Positions 7,923 through 17,508 are shown, numbered from the stretch's first letter. The stretch: DNA of 64,000 bases from JAVJQS01 sp040218815 (GCA_040218815.1 JAVJQS010000011.1:28111-92110), one strand, 5' to 3'. Numbers and translations are program-made. Notes: generated from the letters alone by a model not told the origin.

Positions 7923-7930
7923 TACCTTTG
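7923..7930 (+). promoter_or_regulatory. -7 promoter box of rlmN
   Basis: TACCTTTG fits TAnnTTTG. It ends 8 bp before the rlmN ATG, so the transcript would be leaderless or almost so. No convincing -33 element. Confidence 0.5.
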
Positions 7931-7938
7931 CACTAGCT

Positions 7939-8994
7939 ATGCTAAGTTCAAAAAGAAATATTAGAAATCTGAGTTTGCAAGAAATGAAAGATTTTCTCGC
8001 TGAACAGGGAGAAAAGCCATTTCGAGCTAAACAGCTATACGAATGGCTTTGGCAAAAGTCTGCTCGCTCTTTTGAGAGCATGACTAACCTATCGAAACCA
8101 CTACGTGAACTATTAGAAACTCATTTTGAAATTCCTGCAGTTACTGTTGCAGAAGAGCAAGTGAGCAGCGATCGTACCATAAAGAATGCATTTCGTTTAG
8201 CCGATGGAAAAATTACGGAGGGTGTTCTAATTCCAACTCCAAGACGAATGACTGCTTGTATTTCTTCGCAAATTGGGTGTAGCTTAAGCTGCAAATTTTG
8301 CGCTACTGGCAAGCTTAAATTAATGCGAAACATTCACTTCGATGAAATTTATGATCAAGTAGCCATCATTAAAGAACAGGCCGAAAAGCATTACAATCGA
8401 CCACTCTCCAATATTGTTTATATGGGAATGGGTGAGCCATTGCTCAATTACAGTCAGATGATGAAGTCGATTGAGCGAATTACTGCTGAGGATGGATTGG
8501 GAATGTCTCCAAAACGAATTACTGTATCAACTGCTGGTATAGCAAAAATGATAAAACGATTGGGCGACGATGAGGTGAAATTCAACCTCGCACTCTCTTT
8601 GCATGCTGCCAACGATGAAAAGCGCAGTAAGATTATGCCCATCAATGATCAGAATAATCTGGAAATTTTAGCTGAGGCACTGAAACATTTTCATGAGAAA
8701 ACTCAATCTAGAGTAACCTTCGAATACATTATTTTTCGTGACTTCAACGATGAAATTGAAGATGCTCAAGAGTTAGCAGAGTTTTGCAAACATGTGCCTT
8801 GTAAAATCAACATTATTGAATACAATCCGATTGATGATGGTGAGTTTCAACAAGCTGATTCACAAAAGGTGGATAATTTTGCCGCCTATTTAGAAAATAA
8901 AAACCTTATTGTTAACGTTCGCCGAAGTCGTGGTAAAGACATTGATGCTGCCTGTGGACAATTAGCAAATAAAAATGGGGCAGTTGTTGCCTAA
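7939..8994 (+). CDS. rlmN: Dual-specificity RNA methyltransferase RlmN (23S rRNA A2503/tRNA A37 C2-methyltransferase)
   Basis: 351 residues, radical SAM enzyme. The [4Fe-4S] cluster motif CSLSCKFC (about residues 114-121) follows the characteristic ACISSQIG lead. SAM-binding NIVYMGMGEP and the conserved LALSLHAA and RVTFEYIIF blocks are present. The second catalytic cysteine that carries the methylene-protein intermediate is in IDAACGQL near the C-terminus. The N-terminal RNA-binding helix bundle includes FRAKQLYEWLWQK. The start at 7939 is right after a -7 promoter box. Confidence 0.96.
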   Translation: MLSSKRNIRNLSLQEMKDFLAEQGEKPFRAKQLYEWLWQKSARSFESMTNLSKPLRELLETHFEIPAVTVAEEQVSSDRTIKNAFRLADGKITEGVLIPTPRRMTACISSQIGCSLSCKFCATGKLKLMRNIHFDEIYDQVAIIKEQAEKHYNRPLSNIVYMGMGEPLLNYSQMMKSIERITAEDGLGMSPKRITVSTAGIAKMIKRLGDDEVKFNLALSLHAANDEKRSKIMPINDQNNLEILAEALKHFHEKTQSRVTFEYIIFRDFNDEIEDAQELAEFCKHVPCKINIIEYNPIDDGEFQQADSQKVDNFAAYLENKNLIVNVRRSRGKDIDAACGQLANKNGAVVA

Positions 8995-9014
8995 ACCTTT
9001 ATTTTTGACTTTTA

Positions 9015-9995
9015 ATGAGCGGCATTACAATTAAGAACATAAAGGCTCCAATTAGCGATGAAATGCATGCTTTCGAAAAACACTTTCGAAACAGCATGAA
9101 GAGCACTGTTCCGCTATTAGATAAAATCACCCACTACATTGTAAAGAGAAAAGGCAAGCAGATGCGGCCTATGTTTGTTTTCTTGTCGGCTAAGCTATTT
9201 GCTGATACAACTGATTCAACTTACACTGCTGCATCATTAATTGAGTTACTGCACACTGCAACCTTAGTGCACGATGACGTAGTAGATGAGTCCTATAAAC
9301 GTAGAGGGTTCTTTAGCATTAATGCACTTTGGAAAAACAAGATTGCCGTTTTAGTTGGCGATTATTTATTGTCGAAAGGCTTATTGTTATCAGTTGAAAA
9401 AGGAGAGTTTGACCTGTTGAAAATTGTAAGTCAGTCTGTTCAATTAATGAGTGAAGGCGAGCTCTTACAAATTGAAAAAGCAAGAAAATTAGACATCGAA
9501 GAGGCGGTGTATTTTGATATCATCACAAAAAAGACAGCAACTTTAATTGCCTCTTGCTGTGCTACAGGAGCTCGCTCTGTTAACCAATCTCCAGAAGTAA
9601 TTGAAAAAATGCGCCTATTTGGCGAGCTAGTTGGCATTTGTTTTCAACTTAAAGATGATTTGTTTGACTACGGCAGTGGTGACAAACTAGGAAAACCAAC
9701 TGGAATTGATATAAAGGAGAAGAAAATGACTTTGCCGCTAATCTATGCCTTGAGTCAAACAGACCGTTCAACACGCAGAAGAATCATAAAAACGGTAAAA
9801 AATAATAACAACAACCAAAAGAAAGTACAAGAAGTAATAGACTTTGTAATTGATTCAGAAGGAATTGATTACGCAACAAAAAAAATGTACAGTTACCGCG
9901 AAAAAGCATTGAATATTTTAGATGAATTCTCAGATAATGCTGCAAAGCAAAGCTTAAAAGATTTGGTAATTTATACTACGGAAAGAAAGAAATAG
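9015..9995 (+). CDS. Polyprenyl (octaprenyl/heptaprenyl-type) diphosphate synthase
   Basis: 326 residues, trans-isoprenyl diphosphate synthase of the long-chain class that makes the menaquinone side chain. The two aspartate-rich motifs are visible: LVHDDVVDES (about residue 90, compact DDxxD form) and QLKDDLFDYG (about residue 213). GKQMRPMF binds the substrate diphosphate, and the conserved KT is in ITKKTATLIASC. It starts 20 bp after rlmN and may be co-transcribed. IspB is a reasonable comparison, but chain length cannot be read from the sequence. Confidence 0.92.
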   Translation: MSGITIKNIKAPISDEMHAFEKHFRNSMKSTVPLLDKITHYIVKRKGKQMRPMFVFLSAKLFADTTDSTYTAASLIELLHTATLVHDDVVDESYKRRGFFSINALWKNKIAVLVGDYLLSKGLLLSVEKGEFDLLKIVSQSVQLMSEGELLQIEKARKLDIEEAVYFDIITKKTATLIASCCATGARSVNQSPEVIEKMRLFGELVGICFQLKDDLFDYGSGDKLGKPTGIDIKEKKMTLPLIYALSQTDRSTRRRIIKTVKNNNNNQKKVQEVIDFVIDSEGIDYATKKMYSYREKALNILDEFSDNAAKQSLKDLVIYTTERKK

Positions 9996-10001
9996 AAACT
10001 C

Positions 10002-10427
10002 ATGAAATACTTTATTCTAATCATATTTGTTGTCACACATTATGCTTGTGATACTGAATCGAAGCAGCAGAAAAATGCAGAATCAAAAGAATATACTCCA
10101 CCGACTAGAGAGCAATATGTAGAACATTATCCATCAGGAATTAAGAAGGTGGAGGGTGAGCTGATTGATGGTAAGCGCCATGGAAAATGGATTTTTTACT
10201 ACGACAATGGCTTTATTTGGAGTGAAGGGCAATACCGACATGGAATTCGAGAGGGATATTCCTTCGTGTATTATAAAAATGGCAAGAAAAAAATCTCTGG
10301 ACAGTATAAAAAGAACTTGCGCTACGGTGAATGGAAAGTCTATGAGCAAGATGGTAGTTTAGTAAAAGCTATAGACATCAATGAAATGTTGACTTCTAAA
10401 GATTCGGTGCTCTTAGAATTAAAATGA
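10002..10427 (+). CDS. Small lipoprotein with MORN/YwqK-type repeats
   Basis: 141 residues. It has a lipoprotein signal peptide with a lipobox ending HYAC at about residue 16. Residues about 40-125 hold four MORN-like repeats of roughly 23 residues: YPSGIKKVEGELIDGKRHGKW, then YYDNGF, YYKNGK and YEQDGS units. Such repeats occur in the YwqK 'antitoxin' family of Bacteroidota, whose toxin-antitoxin role is unproven. It starts 6 bp after the polyprenyl synthase gene. A much larger relative lies at 50212-51936. Confidence 0.78.
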   Translation: MKYFILIIFVVTHYACDTESKQQKNAESKEYTPPTREQYVEHYPSGIKKVEGELIDGKRHGKWIFYYDNGFIWSEGQYRHGIREGYSFVYYKNGKKKISGQYKKNLRYGEWKVYEQDGSLVKAIDINEMLTSKDSVLLELK

Positions 10428-10439
10428 AGGGACATCCGC

Positions 10440-10447
10440 TAATTTTG
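10440..10447 (+). promoter_or_regulatory. -7 promoter box of dnaG
   Basis: TAATTTTG fits TAnnTTTG and lies 27 bp before the TTG start of dnaG. -33 element unclear. Confidence 0.4.
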
Positions 10448-10474
10448 TAACTTAGAATTCAAATTTTAAAGCTT

Positions 10475-12448
10475 TTGATTCCAAAGGAAACAGTTGATAC
10501 AATTATTGAAACTGCTCGTGTTGACGAGGTGGTAGGCGAATATGTTACCCTTAAAAAAAGAGGCGCAAATTTATTGGGTCTGTGTCCATTTCACAACGAG
10601 AAAACGCCTTCATTTACCGTTTCTCCTTCCAAGGGAATTTATAAGTGCTTTGGTTGTGGAAAAGCCGGTGGAGCAGTTAACTTCATTATGGACCATGAGC
10701 ATTATAGCTACCCCGAAGCCTTAAAGTTTTTAGCCAATAAGTATAATATTGAGATTGAGGAAGAAGAGCAAACTGCGGAGCAAATTCAAGAATTAAATGC
10801 GAAAGAAAGCCTTTTTATCGTTTCACAATTTGCTGCAGATTACTTTGAAAAGCAATTGCATGAAACGGAGCAAGGCAGAGCTATTGGCTTAAGTTATTTT
10901 AAAGAACGTGGTTTTAGAGAAGAAACGATAAAAAAATTCAAATTAGGATACAGTCCTGACGAGTGGGATGCATTTACTTCAGAAGCACTTAAAGAAAAAT
11001 ACAAACTTGATTTTTTAGAGGAAACAGGATTAACTATAGTAAAAGGTGAAAAGCAATTCGATCGATTCAAGAGTCGGGTAATGTTTCCCATACAAAATAT
11101 TTCAGGGAGAGTAATTGGTTTTGGGGGGCGCACACTTTCAGCAGATAAAAAAACAGCAAAATACCTCAACTCCCCTGAGTCTGATATTTATCATAAAAGC
11201 AAGGTACTTTATGGTTTAAACTTGGCTAAGAAGAAGATCATTGAAACCGAAAATTGTTTTTTAGTTGAAGGCTATACCGATGTCATTTCATTTCATCAAA
11301 ATGGTGTAGAAAATGTGGTTTCATCATCGGGAACTTCTTTAACTATTGATCAGATTCGTTTAATAAAACGCTACACAAATAGCATTACCATTTTATTTGA
11401 TGGTGATGCCGCAGGAATAAAAGCCGCCTTCAGAGGAATTGATATGATTTTGGAAGAAGGCTTAAATGTTAAAGTACTAGCGTTTCCTGAGGGAGAAGAT
11501 CCTGACTCCTATGCCAAGTCGCACAGCAACGCTGAGTTAGAAGCGTTTTTGAAAGAAAAGGCCGTTGACTTTATTCGATTTAAAACCAGTTTACTATTAA
11601 AGGACACAGGAGATGACCCCATAAAACGAGCTGGATTAATTAAAGAAATAGTTGGATCTATTGCCCTCATTCCTGACCCCATAGCTCGCTCAGTTTACCT
11701 CCAAGAGTGCAGCAACTTAATGGATATTGAGGAAAAGGCCTTGCTAAGTGAACTAAATAAAGTGCGCAGAAATAAGCTTAGCAAGCAAATTCAAGTAAAA
11801 GAACGTGCTGAAAATCAAGCCAATATTGAGGATATCCAAGAGCCCGAAATTAAAAAAGAGTTTGCCTCACCAGCTGTCTTATTAGATTATCAAGAAAAGG
11901 ACATCATCAGAACCTTGATAAAATATGGAAATCATGAAATTCAATTACCTGCTGAGGAAGATGAAAGTGAACCAGACAAGAATAAAACACCTGAATTAAT
12001 TGAGGCAACAGTAGCAGAATACTTGATTCATGAGGTAGAAGAAGATGATTTATCTTTTAGCAATCCGCTTTACACTAAAATATATGATTTATTCAAATCG
12101 GCTATAGAAGACAAGAGCAGTGTAACTGAGAACGATTTAGTTAGTCATCAAGATAAGGAAGTGAGCAGTTTTGTAATTGAGTGCTTACTTGAAAAATATG
12201 CTCTAAGTTTGAATTGGGAAGAAAAGCACAAAATATTAACCATATCAGAAGACCAAGTGCTGCCAAAGGCAGTTCATAAAGGAATTTGCTCTTGGCGATT
12301 AAATAAAGTGCAACAAATGATTCTAGACCAGCAAGAGTTGCTAAAAAATAATGCAGAAGATTATGAAGAAGTAGTTTTACAGTTATCAAAATTGCTGGAA
12401 GCAAAAAAAGCCTTAGCAAATGAATTGGGAAGAATAATATTACGCTAA
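10475..12448 (+). CDS. dnaG: DNA primase
   Basis: 657 residues. It makes RNA primers at the replication fork. The start is TTG, giving MIPKETVDTIIE, which matches the usual N-terminus of Bacteroidota primases. Domains: zinc-binding CHC2 finger (CPFH at about residues 38-41 and CFGCG at about 59-63); RNA polymerase core with the toprim signature LVEGYTDVISFHQNGVENVV (about 262-281) and metal-binding LFDGDAAG (about 308); C-terminal helical region (about 450-657) for helicase contact. It is followed 3 bp later by an MscS channel gene. Confidence 0.96.
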   Translation: MIPKETVDTIIETARVDEVVGEYVTLKKRGANLLGLCPFHNEKTPSFTVSPSKGIYKCFGCGKAGGAVNFIMDHEHYSYPEALKFLANKYNIEIEEEEQTAEQIQELNAKESLFIVSQFAADYFEKQLHETEQGRAIGLSYFKERGFREETIKKFKLGYSPDEWDAFTSEALKEKYKLDFLEETGLTIVKGEKQFDRFKSRVMFPIQNISGRVIGFGGRTLSADKKTAKYLNSPESDIYHKSKVLYGLNLAKKKIIETENCFLVEGYTDVISFHQNGVENVVSSSGTSLTIDQIRLIKRYTNSITILFDGDAAGIKAAFRGIDMILEEGLNVKVLAFPEGEDPDSYAKSHSNAELEAFLKEKAVDFIRFKTSLLLKDTGDDPIKRAGLIKEIVGSIALIPDPIARSVYLQECSNLMDIEEKALLSELNKVRRNKLSKQIQVKERAENQANIEDIQEPEIKKEFASPAVLLDYQEKDIIRTLIKYGNHEIQLPAEEDESEPDKNKTPELIEATVAEYLIHEVEEDDLSFSNPLYTKIYDLFKSAIEDKSSVTENDLVSHQDKEVSSFVIECLLEKYALSLNWEEKHKILTISEDQVLPKAVHKGICSWRLNKVQQMILDQQELLKNNAEDYEEVVLQLSKLLEAKKALANELGRIILR

Positions 12449-12451
12449 ACC

Positions 12452-13348
12452 ATGAATGAAGAATTGACAACTTTCTGGGATGAAATAAAAGACTTGTGGC
12501 AGACCTTCAAAGAGTTCCTGCAATTTGAGTTAATCTCGGTAAAAGATTACCACTTATCAATTTATAACATTTTAGTTGTAATCATTATCATATTTGTTAT
12601 CCGTCTGATTGTAAAAGGGTTAGAACGACTAGTTAAAAGAAAGGTTAGTGGTAAAAAATGGATTACCGAAGGGAAGCAACATGCGATTGTTCAGATAGGA
12701 AAATACATCATTTATGTACTTGGATTTGTATTTGCAATCAAAACTATTGGTTTTGATATTACACCAATATTAATTGGTTCTTCAGCCTTATTTGTCGGTT
12801 TAGGGTTTGGCTTGCAAGAAGCTTTTCGCGATTTTATTTCAGGGATTATTCTTTTATTCGAAGGTGATGTTGTGATCGGCGATGTGATAGAATTTGAAAC
12901 TGGTTTAGTGGCTGTTGTGAAACGAATAAAATTGAGAACATCAAAAGTGAGAACCAGAGATGGGATTGTCATTTTAGTCCCCAACTCTCAATTAATTAAC
13001 AATAGAGTAATCAATTGGAGTAATAGCAATATCTTAACTCGATTTAAAGTCGAAGTTGGAGTGGCTTATGGTTCTGATGTAGAATTAGTAGAAAAAATTT
13101 TATTAGAAGCAGCTACTGAAGACGATCAAACTTCTGATCGCGTAAAGCCTTTTGTTCGATTTGCAGACTTTGGTAATTCTTCGCTTGACTTTGAGCTTTA
13201 CTTTTGGTCAGAACATGTTTGGAGAATTGAATATGTAAAAAGTAGGCTGCGCTTTGCCATTGACAAAAAATTTAGAACAAACGGTGTAACCATTCCGTTT
13301 CCGCAACGTGACATGCATTTTAAATCGTCAAATGTTGACTTAAAATAA
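12452..13348 (+). CDS. Small-conductance mechanosensitive channel (MscS family)
   Basis: 298 residues. Two N-terminal membrane helices (about 30-55 and 80-105) precede the pore helix TM3, readable as IGSSALFVGLGFGLQEAFRDFISG (alternating Gly/Ala packing). The beta domain follows with GDVVIGDVIEFETGLVAVVKRI and the conserved RTRDGIVILVPNSQLINNRVINW. It opens under membrane tension to release solutes. The ATG lies 3 bp after the dnaG stop. A paralogue is at 44174-45049. Confidence 0.92.
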   Translation: MNEELTTFWDEIKDLWQTFKEFLQFELISVKDYHLSIYNILVVIIIIFVIRLIVKGLERLVKRKVSGKKWITEGKQHAIVQIGKYIIYVLGFVFAIKTIGFDITPILIGSSALFVGLGFGLQEAFRDFISGIILLFEGDVVIGDVIEFETGLVAVVKRIKLRTSKVRTRDGIVILVPNSQLINNRVINWSNSNILTRFKVEVGVAYGSDVELVEKILLEAATEDDQTSDRVKPFVRFADFGNSSLDFELYFWSEHVWRIEYVKSRLRFAIDKKFRTNGVTIPFPQRDMHFKSSNVDLK

Positions 13349-13361
13349 GAAATACTATTTT

Positions 13362-15176
13362 TTGAGCACTTCAACTACAAATTCTTATATTAAAGTTCCC
13401 AAGCGTTTGCGCTTGGCCATTCGCCATTTTCTTATTTGGCGTCACAAGAATCTTAATGAACGACAATTTGTCTTGTTTTTAAGTATCCTAATTGGATTTT
13501 CTTCAGGAATTGTAGCAGTAATTCTGAAAAATATGGTGCATTTTATTCAAGTGCTCTTGAAGTCTGAAAGTGTTGCCAATTATGAAAATTACTTGTATTT
13601 CATATATCCTGGAATTGGTATTGCCATTACAGTTTTAATTGTAAAATATGTCATACGACATCGAATAAATCATGGAATACCTGCCACCCTTTATGCCATT
13701 TCGAAAAAACGATCTCAAATGCCTGGTAGGTCAACTTATGCCTCAATTATTACAAGTATGATAACGGTTGGCTTTGGTGGTTCTGTTGGATTGGAGGGTC
13801 CAACTGTAGGAACAAGTAGTGCCATCGGTTCGAATTTTGCACGATTGGCTAGGAGCAATTATAAAGTCACTACATTAATGCTCGGTTGTGGCGCAGCTGG
13901 AGCCATGTCAGGAATTTTTAATGCCCCAATTGCTGCTATAGTATTTGCGTTAGAAGTGATAATGCTAGACCTTACAGCTGCTTCTCTTATTCCACTTTTA
14001 ATGGCATCTGTTTCTGCAGCACTTACCTCTTCGTTTATTTTGGGCGATGAGATTTTATTCAATGTAAAAGTATCAGAAACATTCACCCTAGGGGATGTTC
14101 CCTTTTACATGCTATTGGGAGGCTTAACTGGTTTAGTGTCTGTTTATTTCTGTAAAATTTATTGGTCAATTGAAAATCGTTTTGAAGCAGTAAAAGGAGC
14201 TTACAAACGAATGATTATTGGGTCTATAATTTTAGGCTTAATGCTCTTTTTTATCCCACCACTTTATGGAGAGGGATTTGGATTTATCAAGCTCTTACTT
14301 GATGGTAACATCACGCAAGTCTTAAATGGCACCTATCTCAATGTATTCACTGATAATATTTGGGTTATCATAATATTCCTTGTGCTAATAGTGCTTACTA
14401 AGGCAATTGCTACTTCAGTAACTCTTGGAGCAGGGGGTGTAGGTGGGATTTTTGCCCCTTCTCTATTTTTAGGTTCAATAACGGGTTATGTATTTGCCAA
14501 AATTGTAAACATTCTTGACTTCGTAGGTCTTTCAGAAAGAAATTTCACTTTAGTAGGCATGGCTGGTTTAATTGCAGGAGTAATTCATGCTCCCTTAACC
14601 GGGTTATTCTTAATTGCCGAAATCACCCGTGGCTATGAGTTAATTATTCCATTAATGATCACTGCAGGCTTCGCATTTATGACTTCAAAATATTTTAATC
14701 AGCATTCTTTATATACAATGCAACTGGCCAAACGTGGTGAATTAATTACACATAATAAAGACAAAGCAGTGCTTACCTTAATGAAATTGCACTCTGAAGT
14801 AGAGAAGGACTTTTCAACTGTTTCGCCTGATGATAATTTAGGGGATTTAGTAAAAGTGGTTTCAAACTCAAAACGGAATATCTTCCCAGTGATTGATAAG
14901 GAAGAAGGTTTAGTCGGTGTTGTGCTTTTGGATGATGTAAGGCAAATTATGTTTGAGCCAGAGCAATATTCTAAAGTTATAGTTGAAGAATTAATGATTG
15001 ATTTTCCCACTTCCGTTTCCTCAACTGATTCAATGGACTCAGTTATGCGAAAATTCAATAGTACTGGAGCATGGAATCTTCCAGTAATTGATGATGGTAA
15101 ATACATTGGTTTTGTTTCAAAGTCAAAGTTATTTAACGCTTACAGAAAGGTATTACAAGATTTTTCTGATGAATAA
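13362..15176 (+). CDS. ClC-type chloride channel/antiporter with C-terminal CBS pair
   Basis: 604 residues. ClC membrane domain (about 35-440) with selectivity-filter segments: HGIP in place of GSGIP, GSVGLEGPTVGTSSAIGSN containing the gating glutamate, and GAGGVGGIFAPSLFLGS. Two CBS domains follow (about 475-600: LVKVVSNSKRNIFPVID and MRKFNSTGAWNLPVIDDG), probably a nucleotide-responsive regulatory unit. The start is TTG at 13362, 13 bp after the MscS stop; the next in-frame Met would remove the conserved N-terminal helix. The glutamate suggests a Cl-/H+ exchanger rather than a channel. Confidence 0.92.
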   Translation: MSTSTTNSYIKVPKRLRLAIRHFLIWRHKNLNERQFVLFLSILIGFSSGIVAVILKNMVHFIQVLLKSESVANYENYLYFIYPGIGIAITVLIVKYVIRHRINHGIPATLYAISKKRSQMPGRSTYASIITSMITVGFGGSVGLEGPTVGTSSAIGSNFARLARSNYKVTTLMLGCGAAGAMSGIFNAPIAAIVFALEVIMLDLTAASLIPLLMASVSAALTSSFILGDEILFNVKVSETFTLGDVPFYMLLGGLTGLVSVYFCKIYWSIENRFEAVKGAYKRMIIGSIILGLMLFFIPPLYGEGFGFIKLLLDGNITQVLNGTYLNVFTDNIWVIIIFLVLIVLTKAIATSVTLGAGGVGGIFAPSLFLGSITGYVFAKIVNILDFVGLSERNFTLVGMAGLIAGVIHAPLTGLFLIAEITRGYELIIPLMITAGFAFMTSKYFNQHSLYTMQLAKRGELITHNKDKAVLTLMKLHSEVEKDFSTVSPDDNLGDLVKVVSNSKRNIFPVIDKEEGLVGVVLLDDVRQIMFEPEQYSKVIVEELMIDFPTSVSSTDSMDSVMRKFNSTGAWNLPVIDDGKYIGFVSKSKLFNAYRKVLQDFSDE

Positions 15177-15223
15177 GAATAAGTCTAATAAATTAAAGTA
15201 ATACATTAGCAAAAAAAATAAAA

Positions 15224-15748
15224 ATGAGAGGTTTACTCTTCCTATTACTTGCTTTACCTTTCTTGTGTAATGCTCAAAATTATCTAATAAAAGAGGGTGT
15301 CCCTAGTGATTTAGATAAAAACAAAATTATTTTCTTAAAACATGGGAAGATTAGAGTAACTGCTGTTAAAGATTCCAGTGAACAGCAAGACTATTTACAT
15401 CTTAGACAAACCAATCACAATGATATAATCAAAGAGTCTAATTCTAAATTGAAAGTTGCTGCCTTAGAATATCCGTTTCCCTATATTATTGCCAATAAAT
15501 CAAATTATGAACCTTTAGTAAAGGCAGGCTACAAATACTTATTAGATAGTAGAGCTTATAATTATGATAACCTCGCTGTTCAACCTGCGGAAGATGAGTT
15601 GATTATTTATGAGTTTTTTATTCGAGACCTCACTACGAATGTTGCTTACAAGGTTTTTGAATTAGACGAAATGAAGATTTACGACGGAAAACTTATCATT
15701 AAAAAACTAAACAAAGCAGTCAAAAAACAATTTCCAGACGCGTACTAA
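15224..15748 (+). CDS. Exported protein of unknown function
   Basis: 174 residues with a clear signal peptide (MRGLLFLLLALPFLCNAQ, cleavage after NAQ). The mature part has no recognisable domain: a mixed beta/helix sequence rich in Lys, Tyr and Asp, without cysteines. It is 47 bp after the ClC gene and convergent with cysN (9-bp gap). Codon use is like the neighbours. Confidence 0.7.
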   Translation: MRGLLFLLLALPFLCNAQNYLIKEGVPSDLDKNKIIFLKHGKIRVTAVKDSSEQQDYLHLRQTNHNDIIKESNSKLKVAALEYPFPYIIANKSNYEPLVKAGYKYLLDSRAYNYDNLAVQPAEDELIIYEFFIRDLTTNVAYKVFELDEMKIYDGKLIIKKLNKAVKKQFPDAY

Positions 15749-15757
15749 GTTGGGCTG

Positions 15758-17032
15758 CTATTTATTCAAAATCATTCCGGCACCAACTGTTTCGTTGGTA
15801 GTTTCATCTATTAAAATTAAACTCCCAGTGTTTCTATTGCGCTTATAACTGTCAAAAAATAACGGCTTTGTCGTACGTAAGGAAACACGTCCAATGTCAT
15901 TCATATCAATTTTCTTATCCTCTTCTAGCCTATGTAGGGTATTAATGTCAACCTTGTATTTAATATCTTTTATCACACAACGTGCGTCATTAGAAGTATG
16001 CTTTATAGCATATTTCCCACCAAGTTGTAATTCCTTATCACTCATCCAGCATAGCATCACATCAATATCCTGGCTTACTTCAGGCTGATTATTTTCTCGA
16101 ACAATCATGTCCCCTCGGCTAATATCAATTTCGTCTTCTAAGGTTATGGTAACTGACATAGGCGCAAAAGCTTCTTCGATTGGCCCATCCAAGGTGTCAA
16201 TAGATTTAATTGTTGAACTAAAACCAGAAGGCAATGCCACTACTTTATCGCCCGGTTTAAAGACTCCTCCTGAAATCCTTCCAGCATACCCTCTATAGTC
16301 ATGAAATTCATCTGATTGGGGTCGAATTACATATTGCACTGGGAAGCGACAATCAATGTGGTTGTGGTCACTTCCAATGTGAATATTTTCTAGTAAATAA
16401 AGTAATGTTCCGCCTCTATACCAGGGCATTTTTTCTGAAGGGTTTACCACATTATCACCATGCAATGCACTTATTGGTATAAAGTGTACATCTTTTACAT
16501 CCAGTTTTGATGCAAATGCTTCTGTTTCCTTTTTTATTCGTTCAAAGGTGTCCTCGTCATAATCCACTAAGTCCATTTTATTGATACAAAATACAACATG
16601 TGGTATTCCTAATAATGAAGCAATAAAAGTATGTCTGTACGTTTGTTCAATAATTCCTTTTCGAGCGTCAATTAAAATAATAGAAAGGTTTGATGTGGAA
16701 GCACCAGTAACCATGTTTCGGGTGTACTGAATATGACCTGGTGTGTCAGCAATAATAAATTTTCGTTTTGGTGTCGCAAAATATCGGTATGCCACATCAA
16801 TCGTTATCCCTTGCTCCCGTTCTGACCTCAAGCCGTCAGTTAAAAGTGCTAGGTTTACACTCTTTTCTCCTTTCTTTTTACTTGTTTGCTCAATGGCCTC
16901 GTATTGATCTTCAAAAATTGATTTACTGTCATATAATAAACGACCAATCAAGGTACTTTTTCCATCGTCTACACTACCAGCTGTTGAAAAGCGTAGTAAC
17001 TCCATATCGAGGTAAGATTTTGTTTTTTTCAT
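15758..17032 (-). CDS. cysN: Sulfate adenylyltransferase subunit 1 (regulatory GTPase)
   Basis: 424 residues, EF-Tu-like GTPase that drives APS formation by CysD. G-motifs: GSVDDGKST (G1, about residue 19), DTPGHIQYTRNM (G3) and NKMDLVD (G4). Two beta-barrel domains follow (about 230-424). It lacks a fused APS kinase, which is encoded separately by cysC. On the minus strand the order is cysC-cysD-cysN, but a 476-bp stretch with a four-helix-bundle gene separates cysD from cysN. Confidence 0.95.
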   Translation of the reverse strand: MKKTKSYLDMELLRFSTAGSVDDGKSTLIGRLLYDSKSIFEDQYEAIEQTSKKKGEKSVNLALLTDGLRSEREQGITIDVAYRYFATPKRKFIIADTPGHIQYTRNMVTGASTSNLSIILIDARKGIIEQTYRHTFIASLLGIPHVVFCINKMDLVDYDEDTFERIKKETEAFASKLDVKDVHFIPISALHGDNVVNPSEKMPWYRGGTLLYLLENIHIGSDHNHIDCRFPVQYVIRPQSDEFHDYRGYAGRISGGVFKPGDKVVALPSGFSSTIKSIDTLDGPIEEAFAPMSVTITLEDEIDISRGDMIVRENNQPEVSQDIDVMLCWMSDKELQLGGKYAIKHTSNDARCVIKDIKYKVDINTLHRLEEDKKIDMNDIGRVSLRTTKPLFFDSYKRNRNTGSLILIDETTNETVGAGMILNK

Positions 17033-17043
17033 AAATTAGAAAG

Positions 17044-17498
17044 TTGAAGGCTGAAAGTAGAAAAAAATATACTTCATGATTTTTTTACAATAGAGACAAA
17101 GATCGAGGTTAGTTCGTCAGCTTCAAGGTGAAGACTTTTTAATTCATCTAATATGCTTGATAATTTTAAAGACTCCTCCATCAGCAGTTCTAGCCAATAA
17201 CCACACTCATCTGCTTCTTCAATAACAATCCCTAGCTTAGCTTTAAACTCTTTGTTTGATCTTCCTCGAAAAGCGGATCTAGTATTTGCTCCAACCGACA
17301 TTCCACTTCGTATTAATTGTCTTGCTATTTCTCTCTCAGCTGTATTATTTGTTAATGTTTTAGTTATTTTTATTATTCTTAATGCAAACTTTTTTGTTCT
17401 ATCTTTAAGGTCTGTATGTTGGTTAGTGGCATTCATTTCTACTAATTTTCTCTATTTTCAACTTTTAGCATTCCACCTTTTCAAGTTTCAGCCTTCAA
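17044..17498. repeat. 13-bp inverted repeat flanking the S23-type gene
   Basis: TTGAAGGCTGAAA at 17044-17056 and its exact reverse complement TTTCAGCCTTCAA at 17486-17498 bracket the gene at 17074-17436. Related pyrimidine-rich words (TTTCAGC, TTTCAACC, TCAACTTT) surround the right copy and recur at 2474-2502 after another gene, so this may be a dispersed low-complexity repeat rather than a transposon end. Confidence 0.6.
17074..17436 (-). CDS. Four-helix-bundle protein, S23/23S rRNA intervening-sequence family
   Basis: 120 residues, all helical. It carries the family signature at the centre: RSGMSVGANTRSAFRGRSNKEFKAKL (helix 2 to helix 3) and EEADECGYWLELL (helix 3). The family was named from proteins encoded in intervening sequences of 23S rRNA genes, and stand-alone copies are scattered in Bacteroidota. 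The structure is a pentameric bundle; function is unproven. Here it sits between cysD and cysN in their orientation, flanked by a 13-bp inverted repeat, and looks like an inserted cassette. It has no apparent role in sulfate activation. Confidence 0.9.
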   Translation of the reverse strand: MNATNQHTDLKDRTKKFALRIIKITKTLTNNTAEREIARQLIRSGMSVGANTRSAFRGRSNKEFKAKLGIVIEEADECGYWLELLMEESLKLSSILDELKSLHLEADELTSIFVSIVKKS

Positions 17499-17508
17499 GT
17501 TTCATTTT

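Noticed and set aside
10002..10427. Toxin-antitoxin system based on the YwqK name
   Set aside because: No toxin gene next to either MORN protein, and both are exported or lipidated.
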